From the IMG/VR virus record IMGVR_UViG_3300014325_000011, positions 51,126-115,125 of that record: 64,000 nucleotides of DNA. The stretch is one strand, 5' to 3'. Below the pieces are notes generated by a model. It made no database searches. It had not been told where the DNA came from and saw only the letters and a list, made by a program, of their open reading frames with translations. Within the stretch, counting starts at the first letter, position 1, and each line of letters opens with the position of its first letter. The DNA comes from a virus. Of the stretch, positions 46,321 to 54,060 are shown piece after piece. Both the position numbers and the translations under genes were made by a program.

Positions 46321-46497
46321 TTAGATCACGCCCGATCCGGTGCAGGATGACCCGTCGTCGTTGTGCTGGGCCAACAGCACCTGGCCGCGGCGTGGACCGG
46401 TACGCGCCGGCCGGTCTGTTCCGCAGTAGGGGCAGCAGCGGTCGCCGAGAGGCTGATCCGCCTGGTGGGGTGTCGAGTCTGGGATAGGGACGCTCAC
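46321..46497 (-). CDS. 58-residue Cys-rich protein
   Basis: GTG 46497 overlaps the upstream TGA. MSVPIPDSTPHQADQPLGDR, then CCPYCGTDRPARTGPRRGQV and CTGSGVI. The CCPYCG motif suggests zinc binding. It ends at TAA 46321. Function unknown. Confidence 0.6.
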   Translation of the reverse strand: MSVPIPDSTPHQADQPLGDRCCPYCGTDRPARTGPRRGQVLLAQHNDDGSSCTGSGVI

Positions 46498-46820
46498 GGT
46501 GTCTCCCCGTCATCCTTGGCGGCCCAGCCGAACTCGTCACAGTTCTGCCGTTGCGCCTCCGCCCGCATCTGCGCCGGGTCCATGCCGAACACCTGGGCGA
46601 TGATGACGTCCACCTCCGCGTCAGAGAAGGCGAACGGATCATCGGTCAGATGGTGGCGCCACTCCTTCTTCGCCTCCGCTTCGGCGGCGATCAGCCGGGC
46701 AGAAGCTGCGGCCAGGCGCTGGCGGGAACGTGTGACCCGGCGGTTTGCCCGCCAGAGGTAGGCGATCGCGGCGGCACAGACCAAGGCGACGCCGGCACAC
46801 CAGAGGATCAGCGTTGTCAC
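46494..46820 (-). CDS. Single-span membrane protein with charged tail
   Basis: GTG 46820 starts TTLILWCAGVALVCAAAIAY, a membrane segment, then an Arg/Ala-rich helix (VTRSRQRLAAASARLIAAEA) and an acidic end (DAEVDVIIAQVFGMDPAQMR). It overlaps neighbours on both sides by 4 nt. Function unknown; a small inner-membrane phage protein. Confidence 0.65.
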   Translation of the reverse strand: MTTLILWCAGVALVCAAAIAYLWRANRRVTRSRQRLAAASARLIAAEAEAKKEWRHHLTDDPFAFSDAEVDVIIAQVFGMDPAQMRAEAQRQNCDEFGWAAKDDGETP

Positions 46821-47089
46821 CGGTCCAGCTCCGTTCGTACCGCATCCACAGCGGCCATCCACGCGGCGCGGGTGGTCACGGGAAGGTCGGCCCATGTGGG
46901 CATCGGAAGACCCTGCCAGTTCTTGCCGCCCGTCGAATCGCCGTACGCCGCGTAGGCAGCCTTGGCGAGATGGGCGACCGGTTCGACATCGACAGCCTCG
47001 ACAGTGCGGCGACCGCGCAGCCTGCCTACCGCCTTCTCGATGACGCAGGCGGCGACGAACAGGGCGGCGCCGAACAGGAACCCGGTCAC
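46817..47089 (-). CDS. Single-span membrane protein
   Basis: GTG 47089 gives 90 residues starting TGFLFGAALFVAACVIEKAV, a membrane segment, followed by a soluble part (VAHLAKAAYAAYGDSTGGKN, TRAAWMAAVDAVRTELD) that resembles small host-factor-binding helices. It is adjacent to another one-span protein gene. Function unknown. Confidence 0.65.
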   Translation of the reverse strand: MTGFLFGAALFVAACVIEKAVGRLRGRRTVEAVDVEPVAHLAKAAYAAYGDSTGGKNWQGLPMPTWADLPVTTRAAWMAAVDAVRTELDR

Positions 47090-47091
47090 GG

Positions 47092-47571
47092 TCAGCCTCC
47101 GTAGGCGGCGAGCAGCCAGCCCGGCCGCTCCGATGATTCGATGCCGAGTGTCGCCATCGCCGCGGACACCGCCTCGAACAGTGGGGCGAGACTGCCCACC
47201 TGCGGCACCGAGACCGGCCGGTTCCAGTCGGTGCGGTAGGTCGGCTTCGCGGCGAGAATCAGATGGGTGTCCGTGTCGTCGCCGTGGCGGATCAGGTCGA
47301 CCGCGAGGGCACTGTGGGCCGCGGATCGGCGCTTGTTCCAGGCATCCCAAAACTTGGGCTGTAGGGCGAAGTCCGGTTCCCGGTCGGTGAACCCGGCGAG
47401 GCGGTCGCGGAGGAAGTCGGCGATGCCGTCTTCCAACTGTGGCGGGGTGGACCAGTCGTGGTCCTCGTACAGGTCGTCGATCTCATCGAAGATGCCCCGG
47501 CGGGTCAGGAAGTAGCCGGAACCGTCGCCGAGGTTGACCCCGTAGGCGAAGATGGCGGACGGGTCGCTCAT
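47092..47571 (-). CDS. 159-residue acidic protein, function unknown
   Basis: MSDPSAIFAYGVNLGDGSGY, FDEIDDLYEDHDWSTPPQLE, WNKRRSAAHSALAVDLIRHG and THLILAAKPTYRTDW suggest an alpha/beta globular protein with no recognisable catalytic motif. It is closely spaced with the DEDD exonu­clease gene upstream. Confidence 0.7.
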   Translation of the reverse strand: MSDPSAIFAYGVNLGDGSGYFLTRRGIFDEIDDLYEDHDWSTPPQLEDGIADFLRDRLAGFTDREPDFALQPKFWDAWNKRRSAAHSALAVDLIRHGDDTDTHLILAAKPTYRTDWNRPVSVPQVGSLAPLFEAVSAAMATLGIESSERPGWLLAAYGG

Positions 47572-48216
47572 TCAGACCACCTTCCGTCTGCCGCACAACT
47601 GGCACTCGAACAACTTCCGCATGCCCGTGTCGATCAGCCAGCCGCGGTCGAAGGCGCGGGGATGGGAGCAGTGGCGGCGGGTCAGCCAGCGACGGATGAT
47701 GGCCTGCCCGAACCGTCGGCTCGTCGTGGCCTTCTGCCAGCAGAGCGCCGACACGAGGGCGTCATCGACCGGGTTGTGTTCGACAAGGTTGGGCCGACCG
47801 GCGAGCTTCCTCCGGTCGGCATGCCGGTCGAAGCCAGCGACCCGGAGCGCTGTGCCCACCTCGTCGAGTGGGTACGGGCCTTCGAAGGTGCGGATGTCGT
47901 CCAGCTCGACGCAGGCGCGGAACAGGCCGGCCTCGACTGGCACACCAAAGTCGGCGATGCAGTCGTCTGAGCTGTCCTTGTGGGCTGTCCAGAAGTCCCA
48001 GAAGGCGTTCAGCAGGTCAGTGCGGTTGTCGTAGCGACACAGGTTGACCGCTGGCACCACGTTCTTGTGTACCCACGGGTCGGTCACCGCGGCCGGGTCT
48101 AGCTGGCCTTCGAAGTGTGCGGCGGTTCCGCCGTCTAGCCAGACGGCGCCGATTGCCCACACATCGCCGTACAGGCCGTCCGTCTCGGCGTCGACCGAAA
48201 AGATCTTTCGCGTCAC
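47572..48216 (-). CDS. DEDD-family 3'-5' exonuclease-like protein
   Basis: The 214-residue protein has the ExoI motif in SVDAETDGLYGDVWAIGAV (D and E of the DED set), an intermediate acidic region, and the ExoIII motif HNPVDDALVSAL with His and Asp. This RNase H-like fold degrades DNA or RNA from the 3' end and is common in phage replication and recombination modules. A C-terminal CQLCGRR zinc-like tail is extra. It overlaps the gene upstream by 4 nt. Confidence 0.8.
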   Translation of the reverse strand: MTRKIFSVDAETDGLYGDVWAIGAVWLDGGTAAHFEGQLDPAAVTDPWVHKNVVPAVNLCRYDNRTDLLNAFWDFWTAHKDSSDDCIADFGVPVEAGLFRACVELDDIRTFEGPYPLDEVGTALRVAGFDRHADRRKLAGRPNLVEHNPVDDALVSALCWQKATTSRRFGQAIIRRWLTRRHCSHPRAFDRGWLIDTGMRKLFECQLCGRRKVV

Positions 48217-48653
48217 TGGCTCTCTCCGAACGTGTGTGCGACGCTGTTGCGGTGCATCTGCTCATCGACAGTGAGCTGGTCGTCCCGATCCGGCCCGCCG
48301 CGGTTCGCGTCATCCTCGACCGGTCCGAAGACCTCACACGAGCCCACGAACTCACCTGGGTTCAGGGACCCGATGGGTCGGAGATCGGAGTCCACTGGGA
48401 CGCGATCGGAACTGTCGAGGTCGTCAGCGACTGAACTGGCCACCGCCGCGCGGATCAGCCGGACCGCTTCCTCTCGACGGCGCACCGTCTTCTCAATCAA
48501 CGCCAGATAGGCGCCGATCACCGACGCGGCGAACAGAAGATCCGACCGGGTTTGGGTGCCGTAGCGGAGCCGCCAGCCCAACTCTGCCGCCGCGGGCGGG
48601 TTCGGCCAGATTGTGTCGTCCGGCAGGAACAGATAGCCCGTGTGGTCAGCCAT
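48213..48653 (-). CDS. 146-residue protein, function unknown
   Basis: ATG 48653 starts MADHTGYLFLPDDTIWPNPP. A hydrophobic helix (LLFAASVIGAYLALIEKTVR) follows and may be amphipathic or membrane-associated. The C-terminal half is acidic (DDLDSSDRVPVDSD, GPVEDDANRGGPDRDDQ). Frames further upstream are shadow. Function unknown. Confidence 0.65.
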   Translation of the reverse strand: MADHTGYLFLPDDTIWPNPPAAAELGWRLRYGTQTRSDLLFAASVIGAYLALIEKTVRRREEAVRLIRAAVASSVADDLDSSDRVPVDSDLRPIGSLNPGEFVGSCEVFGPVEDDANRGGPDRDDQLTVDEQMHRNSVAHTFGESQ

Positions 48654-48906
48654 CTGGCCTCTCCCCCTTCCGGGCTTCCCGTGCGGCGTCCCGCACCTCG
48701 GCTGGGCTGGCGTCGTACAAGCCCAGTTCCTCTTGGTGCCGGACCAGGTCGGCGAACGCCCGGCTCTGCCGCCGCCGTTGGCGCCAAGGCCGCTGGTGGA
48801 ACCACCGCCAACGCCACCGGTCGCAGCCGCATAGGGAACAGTCCGAACCGCGGCGGTAGTGCTCGTGTGAACGGCTGTGGCCGCAGACACAGCGAAGAAC
48901 GATCAT
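48646..48906 (-). CDS. 86-residue Cys/Trp-rich basic protein
   Basis: MIVLRCVCGHSRSHEHYRRG, then CSLCGCDRWRWRWFHQRPWR is a zinc-ribbon-like segment followed by a highly basic Trp-rich stretch and a helical end. It overlaps both neighbours. RNA or DNA binding is plausible from charge alone. Confidence 0.65.
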   Translation of the reverse strand: MIVLRCVCGHSRSHEHYRRGSDCSLCGCDRWRWRWFHQRPWRQRRRQSRAFADLVRHQEELGLYDASPAEVRDAAREARKGERPDG

Positions 48907-49796
48907 TGCGCACCCGGCCTATCGGGAAGGTTCGCTGACTGCGGCCACCGGACCTCAGCCAGGCCATGGCCCAAGCTGGCCGCATGGTCGCCCTTATGGC
49001 CGGGCCTCAGATCGCAGATCCATCCGCACCGACCCAACGGAGCGGGCACGCTTGAAGCCCTACCTCCAACTTCGCTTGGACCTTCTACCTGCGCCTCCAA
49101 GCGATCCGGCGAGTTACTTGTAGGTTCGAGGGCGCCGAGGATGCGCATGATCTCGATGGGGGCCAGAAGTTCGTAATCCCGGCGGCGCTCCTCCGCCAGC
49201 GCCCGAACCCGGGCCGCCTGTGCTTCGGCGACAGCGGCACGGGCCATGTAACTCGCCCCTGCGGCGGCCAGGCGCCCAGTCTGCGCCTCCAGTTCGGCGA
49301 CCATGGCCTCTGCGGCGACCGCCCGCGACTCCTGTACCGCCGCATCCAACCCGCGGAGCTGGGCCACCTTCGCTTCGGCAGCGACAGCGCGGGCAGTCAG
49401 CTCGGCGACTCGGGCGCGGGTCTCGGCGAGCTGGGAGGTAAGCGCATCGACAGCGCCGACCAGCCCTTCCACCCGGCGGGTTGCCCGCATTGCGATCCGT
49501 CGAACCCGTCGGTAGGCCCGCTCGGCGTCGGCTAGTTGCTCGTCGACGGTCTGCTCCGGCAGGCCGGCGGCGATGGCGTGAAGAAGGTCAACTAGTGCGG
49601 CCGGGTGTCCGGCGTCGACAGCCTCGTTCTCCGCTTCCAATCTGCTGATCTCGTCGAGCAGAGGAACGACTACCGGCGTGAGGGCGGCCCGCCACACTCG
49701 CTGACGGTCAGCAAGGCTGTCCTCGCGTCTGAACCAGCCGGCCAACGCTGCTGCGCCGTTCGCGTCCTCAACCATGGAGTCGGTGATCTCGGTCAT
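48903..49796 (-). CDS. Long Ala-rich coiled-coil protein with C-terminal Cys/His motif
   Basis: ATG 49796 gives 297 residues. Residues 50-230 are coiled coil (DEISRLEAENEAVDAG, LTSQLAETRARVAELTARAV, AEAKVAQLRGLDAAVQESRA). The end has CGWICDLRPGHKGDH, a small C-C-H-H motif often seen in actinobacterial hypothetical proteins. Codon-level repeats of Ala-Glu pairs suggest growth by duplication. Function unknown. Confidence 0.7.
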   Translation of the reverse strand: MTEITDSMVEDANGAAALAGWFRREDSLADRQRVWRAALTPVVVPLLDEISRLEAENEAVDAGHPAALVDLLHAIAAGLPEQTVDEQLADAERAYRRVRRIAMRATRRVEGLVGAVDALTSQLAETRARVAELTARAVAAEAKVAQLRGLDAAVQESRAVAAEAMVAELEAQTGRLAAAGASYMARAAVAEAQAARVRALAEERRRDYELLAPIEIMRILGALEPTSNSPDRLEAQVEGPSEVGGRASSVPAPLGRCGWICDLRPGHKGDHAASLGHGLAEVRWPQSANLPDRPGAQ

Positions 49797-50032
49797 GCCG
49801 ACTCCCTCCCTGGAAACACGGTCCGGTCTCGGCCGCAGCCCGAACACTCCCGGCGCCACACAGGCTCGTAGTACGACTCCATGTCGGGCGGATCGCCGGT
49901 CAGAACCTCGTCATGGGGTAGCCGTTTCCGGCAGCCGAAACACCACATCTCCCCCGCCGACTCGCGGGCATATTCATGCTTCGGCCCGACGCCGCACACG
50001 ACAACGCCCGACGGCAGGTAGATGCAGGTCAT
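49793..50032 (-). CDS. 79-residue zinc-ribbon protein
   Basis: MTCIYLPSGVVVCGVGPKHE, MWCFGCRKRLPHDE and RRECSGCGRDRTVFPG give two CxxC pairs plus further Cys and His. Starts in an ATGA overlap with the preceding gene. Function unknown, but a zinc-ribbon nucleic-acid-binding role is plausible. Confidence 0.7.
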   Translation of the reverse strand: MTCIYLPSGVVVCGVGPKHEYARESAGEMWCFGCRKRLPHDEVLTGDPPDMESYYEPVWRRECSGCGRDRTVFPGRESA

Positions 50033-50475
50033 GAGGCTTTTATTCTAACAGAATTGCTATCGGCGAACCCGCCGGAAAGGCGTGCGTCAAAACGCATCCG
50101 CCACCTACGGGCATCATTGTTCGTGATCCCCGCAGCCGCATACAGCGGGCCAACAGACCGCCCCTCCGCGACCGCCTCATCCAACGCATCGGCCAACGCC
50201 ACATCGGGCGCTATCGCCGCCATCACCGGCGCATGCACCCGCCTCGGAACGGCCAACAGCACGGCGTCCACCATCCGCTGGCGGACGTCCCGCCCGGCCC
50301 AGATGCCATCCGGTTCAAGGTAGGCCAGCGACTCGGCATCACACGCATTCCGGACTGGGCACCAGGCACAGATCCGCGTTGCCTTCTCAACCGCACGCCT
50401 CGAACCGGTTGCCGCCGCGTCGAACAGGTCGATGTGGTCACGGCATCTGGCCCGGCCCGCATCCCAGCCGCTCAT
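50029..50475 (-). CDS. WhiB-like transcription factor 1
   Basis: The 148-residue protein has the WhiB Fe-S pattern: Cys in ARCRDHIDLF, then ICAWCPVRNAC (C-x2-C-x5-C), followed by the turn motif DGIWAGRDVRQR. The C-terminal half is helical. WhiB proteins are actinobacterial regulators that bind sigma factor; phage versions can mimic or block host WhiB proteins. It is one of two here, separated by a small HTH gene, all with 4-nt overlaps. Confidence 0.85.
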   Translation of the reverse strand: MSGWDAGRARCRDHIDLFDAAATGSRRAVEKATRICAWCPVRNACDAESLAYLEPDGIWAGRDVRQRMVDAVLLAVPRRVHAPVMAAIAPDVALADALDEAVAEGRSVGPLYAAAGITNNDARRWRMRFDARLSGGFADSNSVRIKAS

Positions 50476-50723
50476 GCCGCCCTCCGATCTTGGCCGAGTT
50501 CCCGGAGCCGGTTCCGGTCGCGGACCACCGTCCGCGACGAGATCCCCAACCGGATGGCGATCTGCCTCGCAGAACAGCCCAGCAGCGTCAGCACGCGCAC
50601 CGCATTGCGCCGTTCGGCCACCCGGCTGTCGGCGCAGGTCCAGCAGAACCGCTCACCGCTGACGCGGATAGTGACCACATGACCGGCGTGTTTTCTGGCG
50701 TAGTCGCCCGGCCGGGTCGTCAT
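50472..50723 (-). CDS. Small HTH regulator with zinc-like CxxC
   Basis: The 83-residue protein has RFCWTCADSRVAERRNAVRV followed by a clear helix-turn-helix (LTLLGCSARQIAIRLGISSR, TVVRDRNRLRELGQ), similar to sigma region 4/LuxR-type HTHs. It lies between the two WhiB-like genes, so the three may form one regulatory set. Confidence 0.75.
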   Translation of the reverse strand: MTTRPGDYARKHAGHVVTIRVSGERFCWTCADSRVAERRNAVRVLTLLGCSARQIAIRLGISSRTVVRDRNRLRELGQDRRAA

Positions 50724-51247
50724 GCTGCAACCCCATCGAGTCGGGCGGCGAACTCTGCACGCCAGCGGAGAACCGCTTCCTTGTCCATGCCTGTCAGCCG
50801 TGCGCCTTCCCGCGCCCCGGAGGTTTCGTCCAACACCTCGGCCAGGTTGATGTCTGGGTCGAGGTCAGAGACCGTCAGCGACGGCCGGTGGGCTGTACTG
50901 CGGCGGCGGACCAACAGATCCCGTTCGGCTGGCATCAGACCGCCCCACATGCCGGCCTCTTCCCGGTGCAGCAGCGCGACCAGCAGGCAGACCGTCCGCA
51001 CCGGGCATACCGCACAGACCCGCCGGCCTTCGTCGACCGCGGGTGACTCGGCGTCGGGGGCGACCTCGGACAACGTGTCAAACAGGTCGACATGGGTGCC
51101 GCAGGTGCCACGTCGCCGCCAGGCTGGCGGCGGGTCGAAGTCGGCCAGCAGGTCGGCGACCGTGCGGGCCGCGGTGCCGGCGAGAAGGTAACGGCCCGCC
51201 GGGCTTGCGGCACGCCGGATTGTGGACAAGTAGTTGTCGGGGATCAT
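50720..51247 (-). CDS. WhiB-like transcription factor 2
   Basis: The 175-residue protein carries GTCGTHVDLF, VCAVCPVRTVC and the G-[MIV]-W turn in AGMWGGLMPAERD, giving the four Fe-S cysteines and signature loop of WhiB proteins. It has a longer N-terminus than the first copy. It starts in an overlap with the RusA-like gene. A role in timing of phage or host genes is inferred. Confidence 0.85.
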   Translation of the reverse strand: MIPDNYLSTIRRAASPAGRYLLAGTAARTVADLLADFDPPPAWRRRGTCGTHVDLFDTLSEVAPDAESPAVDEGRRVCAVCPVRTVCLLVALLHREEAGMWGGLMPAERDLLVRRRSTAHRPSLTVSDLDPDINLAEVLDETSGAREGARLTGMDKEAVLRWRAEFAARLDGVAA

Positions 51248-51729
51248 CGCAGCACCTCCGACACCGTGATCCGAACCCCAGGAACGGTCAGAGGGCAGCC
51301 CGGACCGTCGGCGTAGTGCTGGGAGTTGCCATGTTCGATGACCTGAGAGTCGTCCCTGTACACCTGGGCGACCGTGAGGGCGTCGGAAATTGCTCTGACC
51401 AACTTGTCAAGATCGCCAGAGCTTTGCGTGATCGGCAAAACCCAGTCCGGGTTTGTCCGCCAGTTCTTCGGCGCCGTCTTCCGCTGAGGCATCGCGAACA
51501 CCAAGTCGAGGCGAACCCCACCGAGAAGAGGACCCCGACGACCCGCGTGGGTGTACCACGCCTCCCGAGCCTTCGCCGCGACCAGTGCCCGCCAGTTCGT
51601 CAGCTTCGCCGGGTCGTCGGGGATCACGAAGGTCTTCTCGCCGCGGGTGAACGCCTTCATCGACCCTTGGGTTGCGGCCATGCCCTCCACGTCGAAGGTG
51701 ACAGCCCGAGCGGCTTCCACGATGCTCAT
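51244..51729 (-). CDS. RusA-like Holliday junction resolvase
   Basis: ATG 51729 gives 161 residues. The RusA pattern is present: VTFDVEGMAATQGSMKAFTR at the N-terminus and SGDLDKLVRAISDALTVAQV followed by YRDDSQVIEH, with the acidic residues of the active site. Members resolve branched recombination or packaging intermediates. The gene belongs to the recombination group with Cas4-like and Sak4-like genes. Confidence 0.85.
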   Translation of the reverse strand: MSIVEAARAVTFDVEGMAATQGSMKAFTRGEKTFVIPDDPAKLTNWRALVAAKAREAWYTHAGRRGPLLGGVRLDLVFAMPQRKTAPKNWRTNPDWVLPITQSSGDLDKLVRAISDALTVAQVYRDDSQVIEHGNSQHYADGPGCPLTVPGVRITVSEVLR

Positions 51730-51971
51730 GCCGCCGCCTGCCTTCTGTATAGGAACGGCGTCTTGCGGAACCCGACCGTCCGATCCTGGCGGCGGTCGTA
51801 ACGCCACATCCCAGACGGTGTTTCTCCCTCATGCCACAGGGCGAAGAACCTGCGACGGGCCATCCGGATGCGGCGTGCGAACGCCTGATACTGGACGCCG
51901 AGCGCGTCGGCCGCGGCCTGATAGGTGTTGAACGTGGCGAGCGCGGCGAACCGGGCGACGCGGTCAGACAT
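51726..51971 (-). CDS. Small HTH-like protein
   Basis: The 81-residue product has an HTH-like region (FNTYQAAADALGVQYQAFAR) followed by basic RIRMARRRFFALWHEGE. It starts by overlapping the Cas4-like gene's end by 8 bp. Possibly a DNA-binding accessory protein. Confidence 0.65.
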   Translation of the reverse strand: MSDRVARFAALATFNTYQAAADALGVQYQAFARRIRMARRRFFALWHEGETPSGMWRYDRRQDRTVGFRKTPFLYRRQAAA

Positions 51972-53052
51972 CGCCCACCCCTGCGGGCTTCTTCGGGAAC
52001 GTCACGCGCAGAGAGACCGCGGTCGTCTTCGTGACCTGCTTGGTTGGAATCGGCCCGCAGACCAGTTCGTATTCGCGGCGCACCCGGTCCAGGTCTTCGA
52101 CCTCGTCGACCTTCGGGTTGCCGCCCGACCAGGCGATTTTGGTGCCGTCGTCGAGAGCAATCCTCTTCACGCCTTCAAGGTGGGGACGCCACTCCTCCAA
52201 CAGGGCTTCGGCTTCCCGCTTCTGCCAGGTCGCCGCCGCGTACTGCTGGGCCGCTTCGATCAGCACCGGATCGTCGGCGGTCGGGTACTTGCCCTCGGGG
52301 CCTCGACAGTCGGTCACCCGAGAACAGAACTGGCGACAGAAGAAGTGGTCCTCGTCGCGCAGGTCCCACATGTCGATGGCATGGCGGATCTCGGCGGTCC
52401 TGGCGTCGACTGTGTGCATCTCGAAGCGGTCGAGGATGCCAGCCATCTCCGCGGCGCGGGCGTTCTCCTGTGCGACCCGGTCGGCGGCCTCGTCGGCGAT
52501 CTCCTGTGAGAATGGTTCGCTGTACTCCCAGGCGTCGTCGAACTCGCCGTCGCGGGGCAGGCAGACCAGCGACACCCGGTCGATCTGATGGCCTTCGGCG
52601 CGCAACGCGGCGGCGCCCATGTGCAACTGGCCCCGGTAGCCGCTGCCGATGCCGTACTTCTGCATCCACACGATCTTCGACAGGCGAGGGAACTTCCAAT
52701 CGGAAAGGAGATTGGCGGTGATGTTGCCCAAGTCGATCGTGCAGGGCACGCCCCGGTAGACGGCCCGATGCTCCACCAGCAGACCGGGACGGCCCTTGAG
52801 GGCACGTTCGGCCGCAGCGTGGGCTGCCTTGCCGATCCAGGCGTCCAGACGGAGCCGCGGGTCGGACTCGGGGATGCCCAGCAGGCGCCACAGAGACTCG
52901 GCCCGGCAACCCATCGCCTGAGACGCCCCTGTCTGGATCTGCAAGGCGCGTGGGTCGGCGGCCTCCTTCTCGGCGAGCGCGGCCATCAGGAGGCCCAAGC
53001 CGGTCGTCGGGGCGGTGGTCTCGAACGTCGGCCGGTCATCGAGGGCGGTCAC
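51964..53052 (-). CDS. Cas4/RecB-like PD-(D/E)XK nuclease
   Basis: The 362-residue protein has the nuclease motifs GKAAHAAAERAL (His), HRAVYRGVPCTIDL (Asp) and ANLLSDWKF (D-x-K), and four cysteines for an iron-sulphur cluster: one in MGCRAESLW and three in FFCRQFCSRVTDC. This arrangement is that of Cas4-like phage exonucleases that prepare DNA ends for recombination. It is unrelated to any CRISPR array here. It sits with RusA- and Sak4-like genes. Confidence 0.85.
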   Translation of the reverse strand: MTALDDRPTFETTAPTTGLGLLMAALAEKEAADPRALQIQTGASQAMGCRAESLWRLLGIPESDPRLRLDAWIGKAAHAAAERALKGRPGLLVEHRAVYRGVPCTIDLGNITANLLSDWKFPRLSKIVWMQKYGIGSGYRGQLHMGAAALRAEGHQIDRVSLVCLPRDGEFDDAWEYSEPFSQEIADEAADRVAQENARAAEMAGILDRFEMHTVDARTAEIRHAIDMWDLRDEDHFFCRQFCSRVTDCRGPEGKYPTADDPVLIEAAQQYAAATWQKREAEALLEEWRPHLEGVKRIALDDGTKIAWSGGNPKVDEVEDLDRVRREYELVCGPIPTKQVTKTTAVSLRVTFPKKPAGVGDV

Positions 53053-53399
53053 TTTGGCTCCCCTTCGGGCTGAACCGAGATCTCAATCCACCAGTCGCAG
53101 TCGCATCCTTCGAGCTGCCCGCAACGGCCGACGGGGTGAGGGTTCTGCCATTCGAGGCGGACCGGGACCGCAGACATGGTGAGGAGGTCGGTGTAGTCGA
53201 CGCCCGGGTCGGCGTGGCAGTCCGCGCAGGACACCGATGCCTGCCCGCAGTCGATCTCCAAATGCCAGCGGTGGCCGCCGTCGCGCTTGCCGCATTCGGC
53301 TTGGCGGGCTTCCTGCTCACGCCAGGCGACCGCACTCGGGCTGTTGTCGTTCGCGGCCAGTTCCTCGGGCGTGGCAACACGCCAGTTGAGCGCGGTCAC
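53049..53399 (-). CDS. 116-residue Cys/His protein
   Basis: From GTG 53399 the product is MTALNWRVATPEELAANDNS, then AECGKRDGGHRWHLEIDCGQ, SVSCADCHADPG and GCDCDWWIEISVQ. Many Cys/His suggest two metal sites. Overlaps both neighbours by 4 nt. Function unknown. Confidence 0.7.
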   Translation of the reverse strand: MTALNWRVATPEELAANDNSPSAVAWREQEARQAECGKRDGGHRWHLEIDCGQASVSCADCHADPGVDYTDLLTMSAVPVRLEWQNPHPVGRCGQLEGCDCDWWIEISVQPEGEPK

Positions 53400-53590
53400 A
53401 GGACAGTTCCTTTCGGGCGCGGGTCCTTCGGTGACGGGCCAACAAGTCCAGCCGAATGCAGCACCTGCCACACGTCGGGATGGGTCTCAAAGACGTGCCA
53501 GACCGCGCGGGCCTCGGTCTCGGCCGCGACCAGCAGGCCGTAGGGCACAGTCCAGTCGCAGTGCTGGCAAGCGATCACGTCGGCGGTCAT
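53396..53590 (-). CDS. 64-residue protein with CxxC-His motif
   Basis: ATG 53590 overlaps the upstream stop (TGATG). MTADVIACQHCDWTVPYGLL, EARAVWHVFETHPD resembles a C2H2-type finger (C-x2-C ... H-x4-H). Such C-x2-C...H-x3-5-H small fingers are common in actinophages. Function unknown. Confidence 0.65.
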   Translation of the reverse strand: MTADVIACQHCDWTVPYGLLVAAETEARAVWHVFETHPDVWQVLHSAGLVGPSPKDPRPKGTVL

Positions 53591-54060
53591 CAGGTCTGCC
53601 CCTGACCAGCTAGACGCATTTCCTGGTTCACGGTCGCGTTGGTCGACCGGTTGGACTCCTGCATGGTCTTGAGGCGCCACATCTCGTTCTTCGCCGTGTC
53701 AGCGATGATGTTGGCTGTCTCGGCGGCGAGCAGAAGATCGGCCGTTTCCAGGTCGGCGATCTTCTTGCGGACGTCCATCGGACCTTCGGCGCGTAGGAAC
53801 GCCTCCGCTTTCGCCCGTTCGTAGGCAACCTGCGTCTGAGCGGCGGCCTTTGCGAGGCGGGACCATTCCTCGCTCTGCTCTTTGACCAGGTCGTCGAGCA
53901 GGTCGAACTTGGCCTGTACCTCGATCGGGCTTGGCAGTTCCCGGCGGTGCTTGCGCCAGCCGGTGCCGTCCCAGATCCAGCCCTGGCGGCATTCTCCGAG
54001 CCGGGGCCGGGTGTCGTGGCGGATCTCCCCGGTCTCCCGGTCCACCGTTGGGGCGGTCAT
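53590..54060 (-). CDS. 156-residue helical protein of recombination module
   Basis: Residues 20-45 have an aromatic segment (GWIWDGTGWRKHRRELPSP). Residues 50-150 are coiled helix (KFDLLDDLVKEQSEEWSRLA, ADLLLAAETANIIADTAKNE). Genes of this size and shape accompany phage Cas4-like and Sak4-like genes, but their role is not known. Confidence 0.7.
   Translation of the reverse strand: MTAPTVDRETGEIRHDTRPRLGECRQGWIWDGTGWRKHRRELPSPIEVQAKFDLLDDLVKEQSEEWSRLAKAAAQTQVAYERAKAEAFLRAEGPMDVRKKIADLETADLLLAAETANIIADTAKNEMWRLKTMQESNRSTNATVNQEMRLAGQGQT

Noticed and set aside
51964-53052. Cas4-like gene as part of a CRISPR-Cas locus
   Set aside because: Neighbours are phage recombination genes and no array or other cas gene is present.
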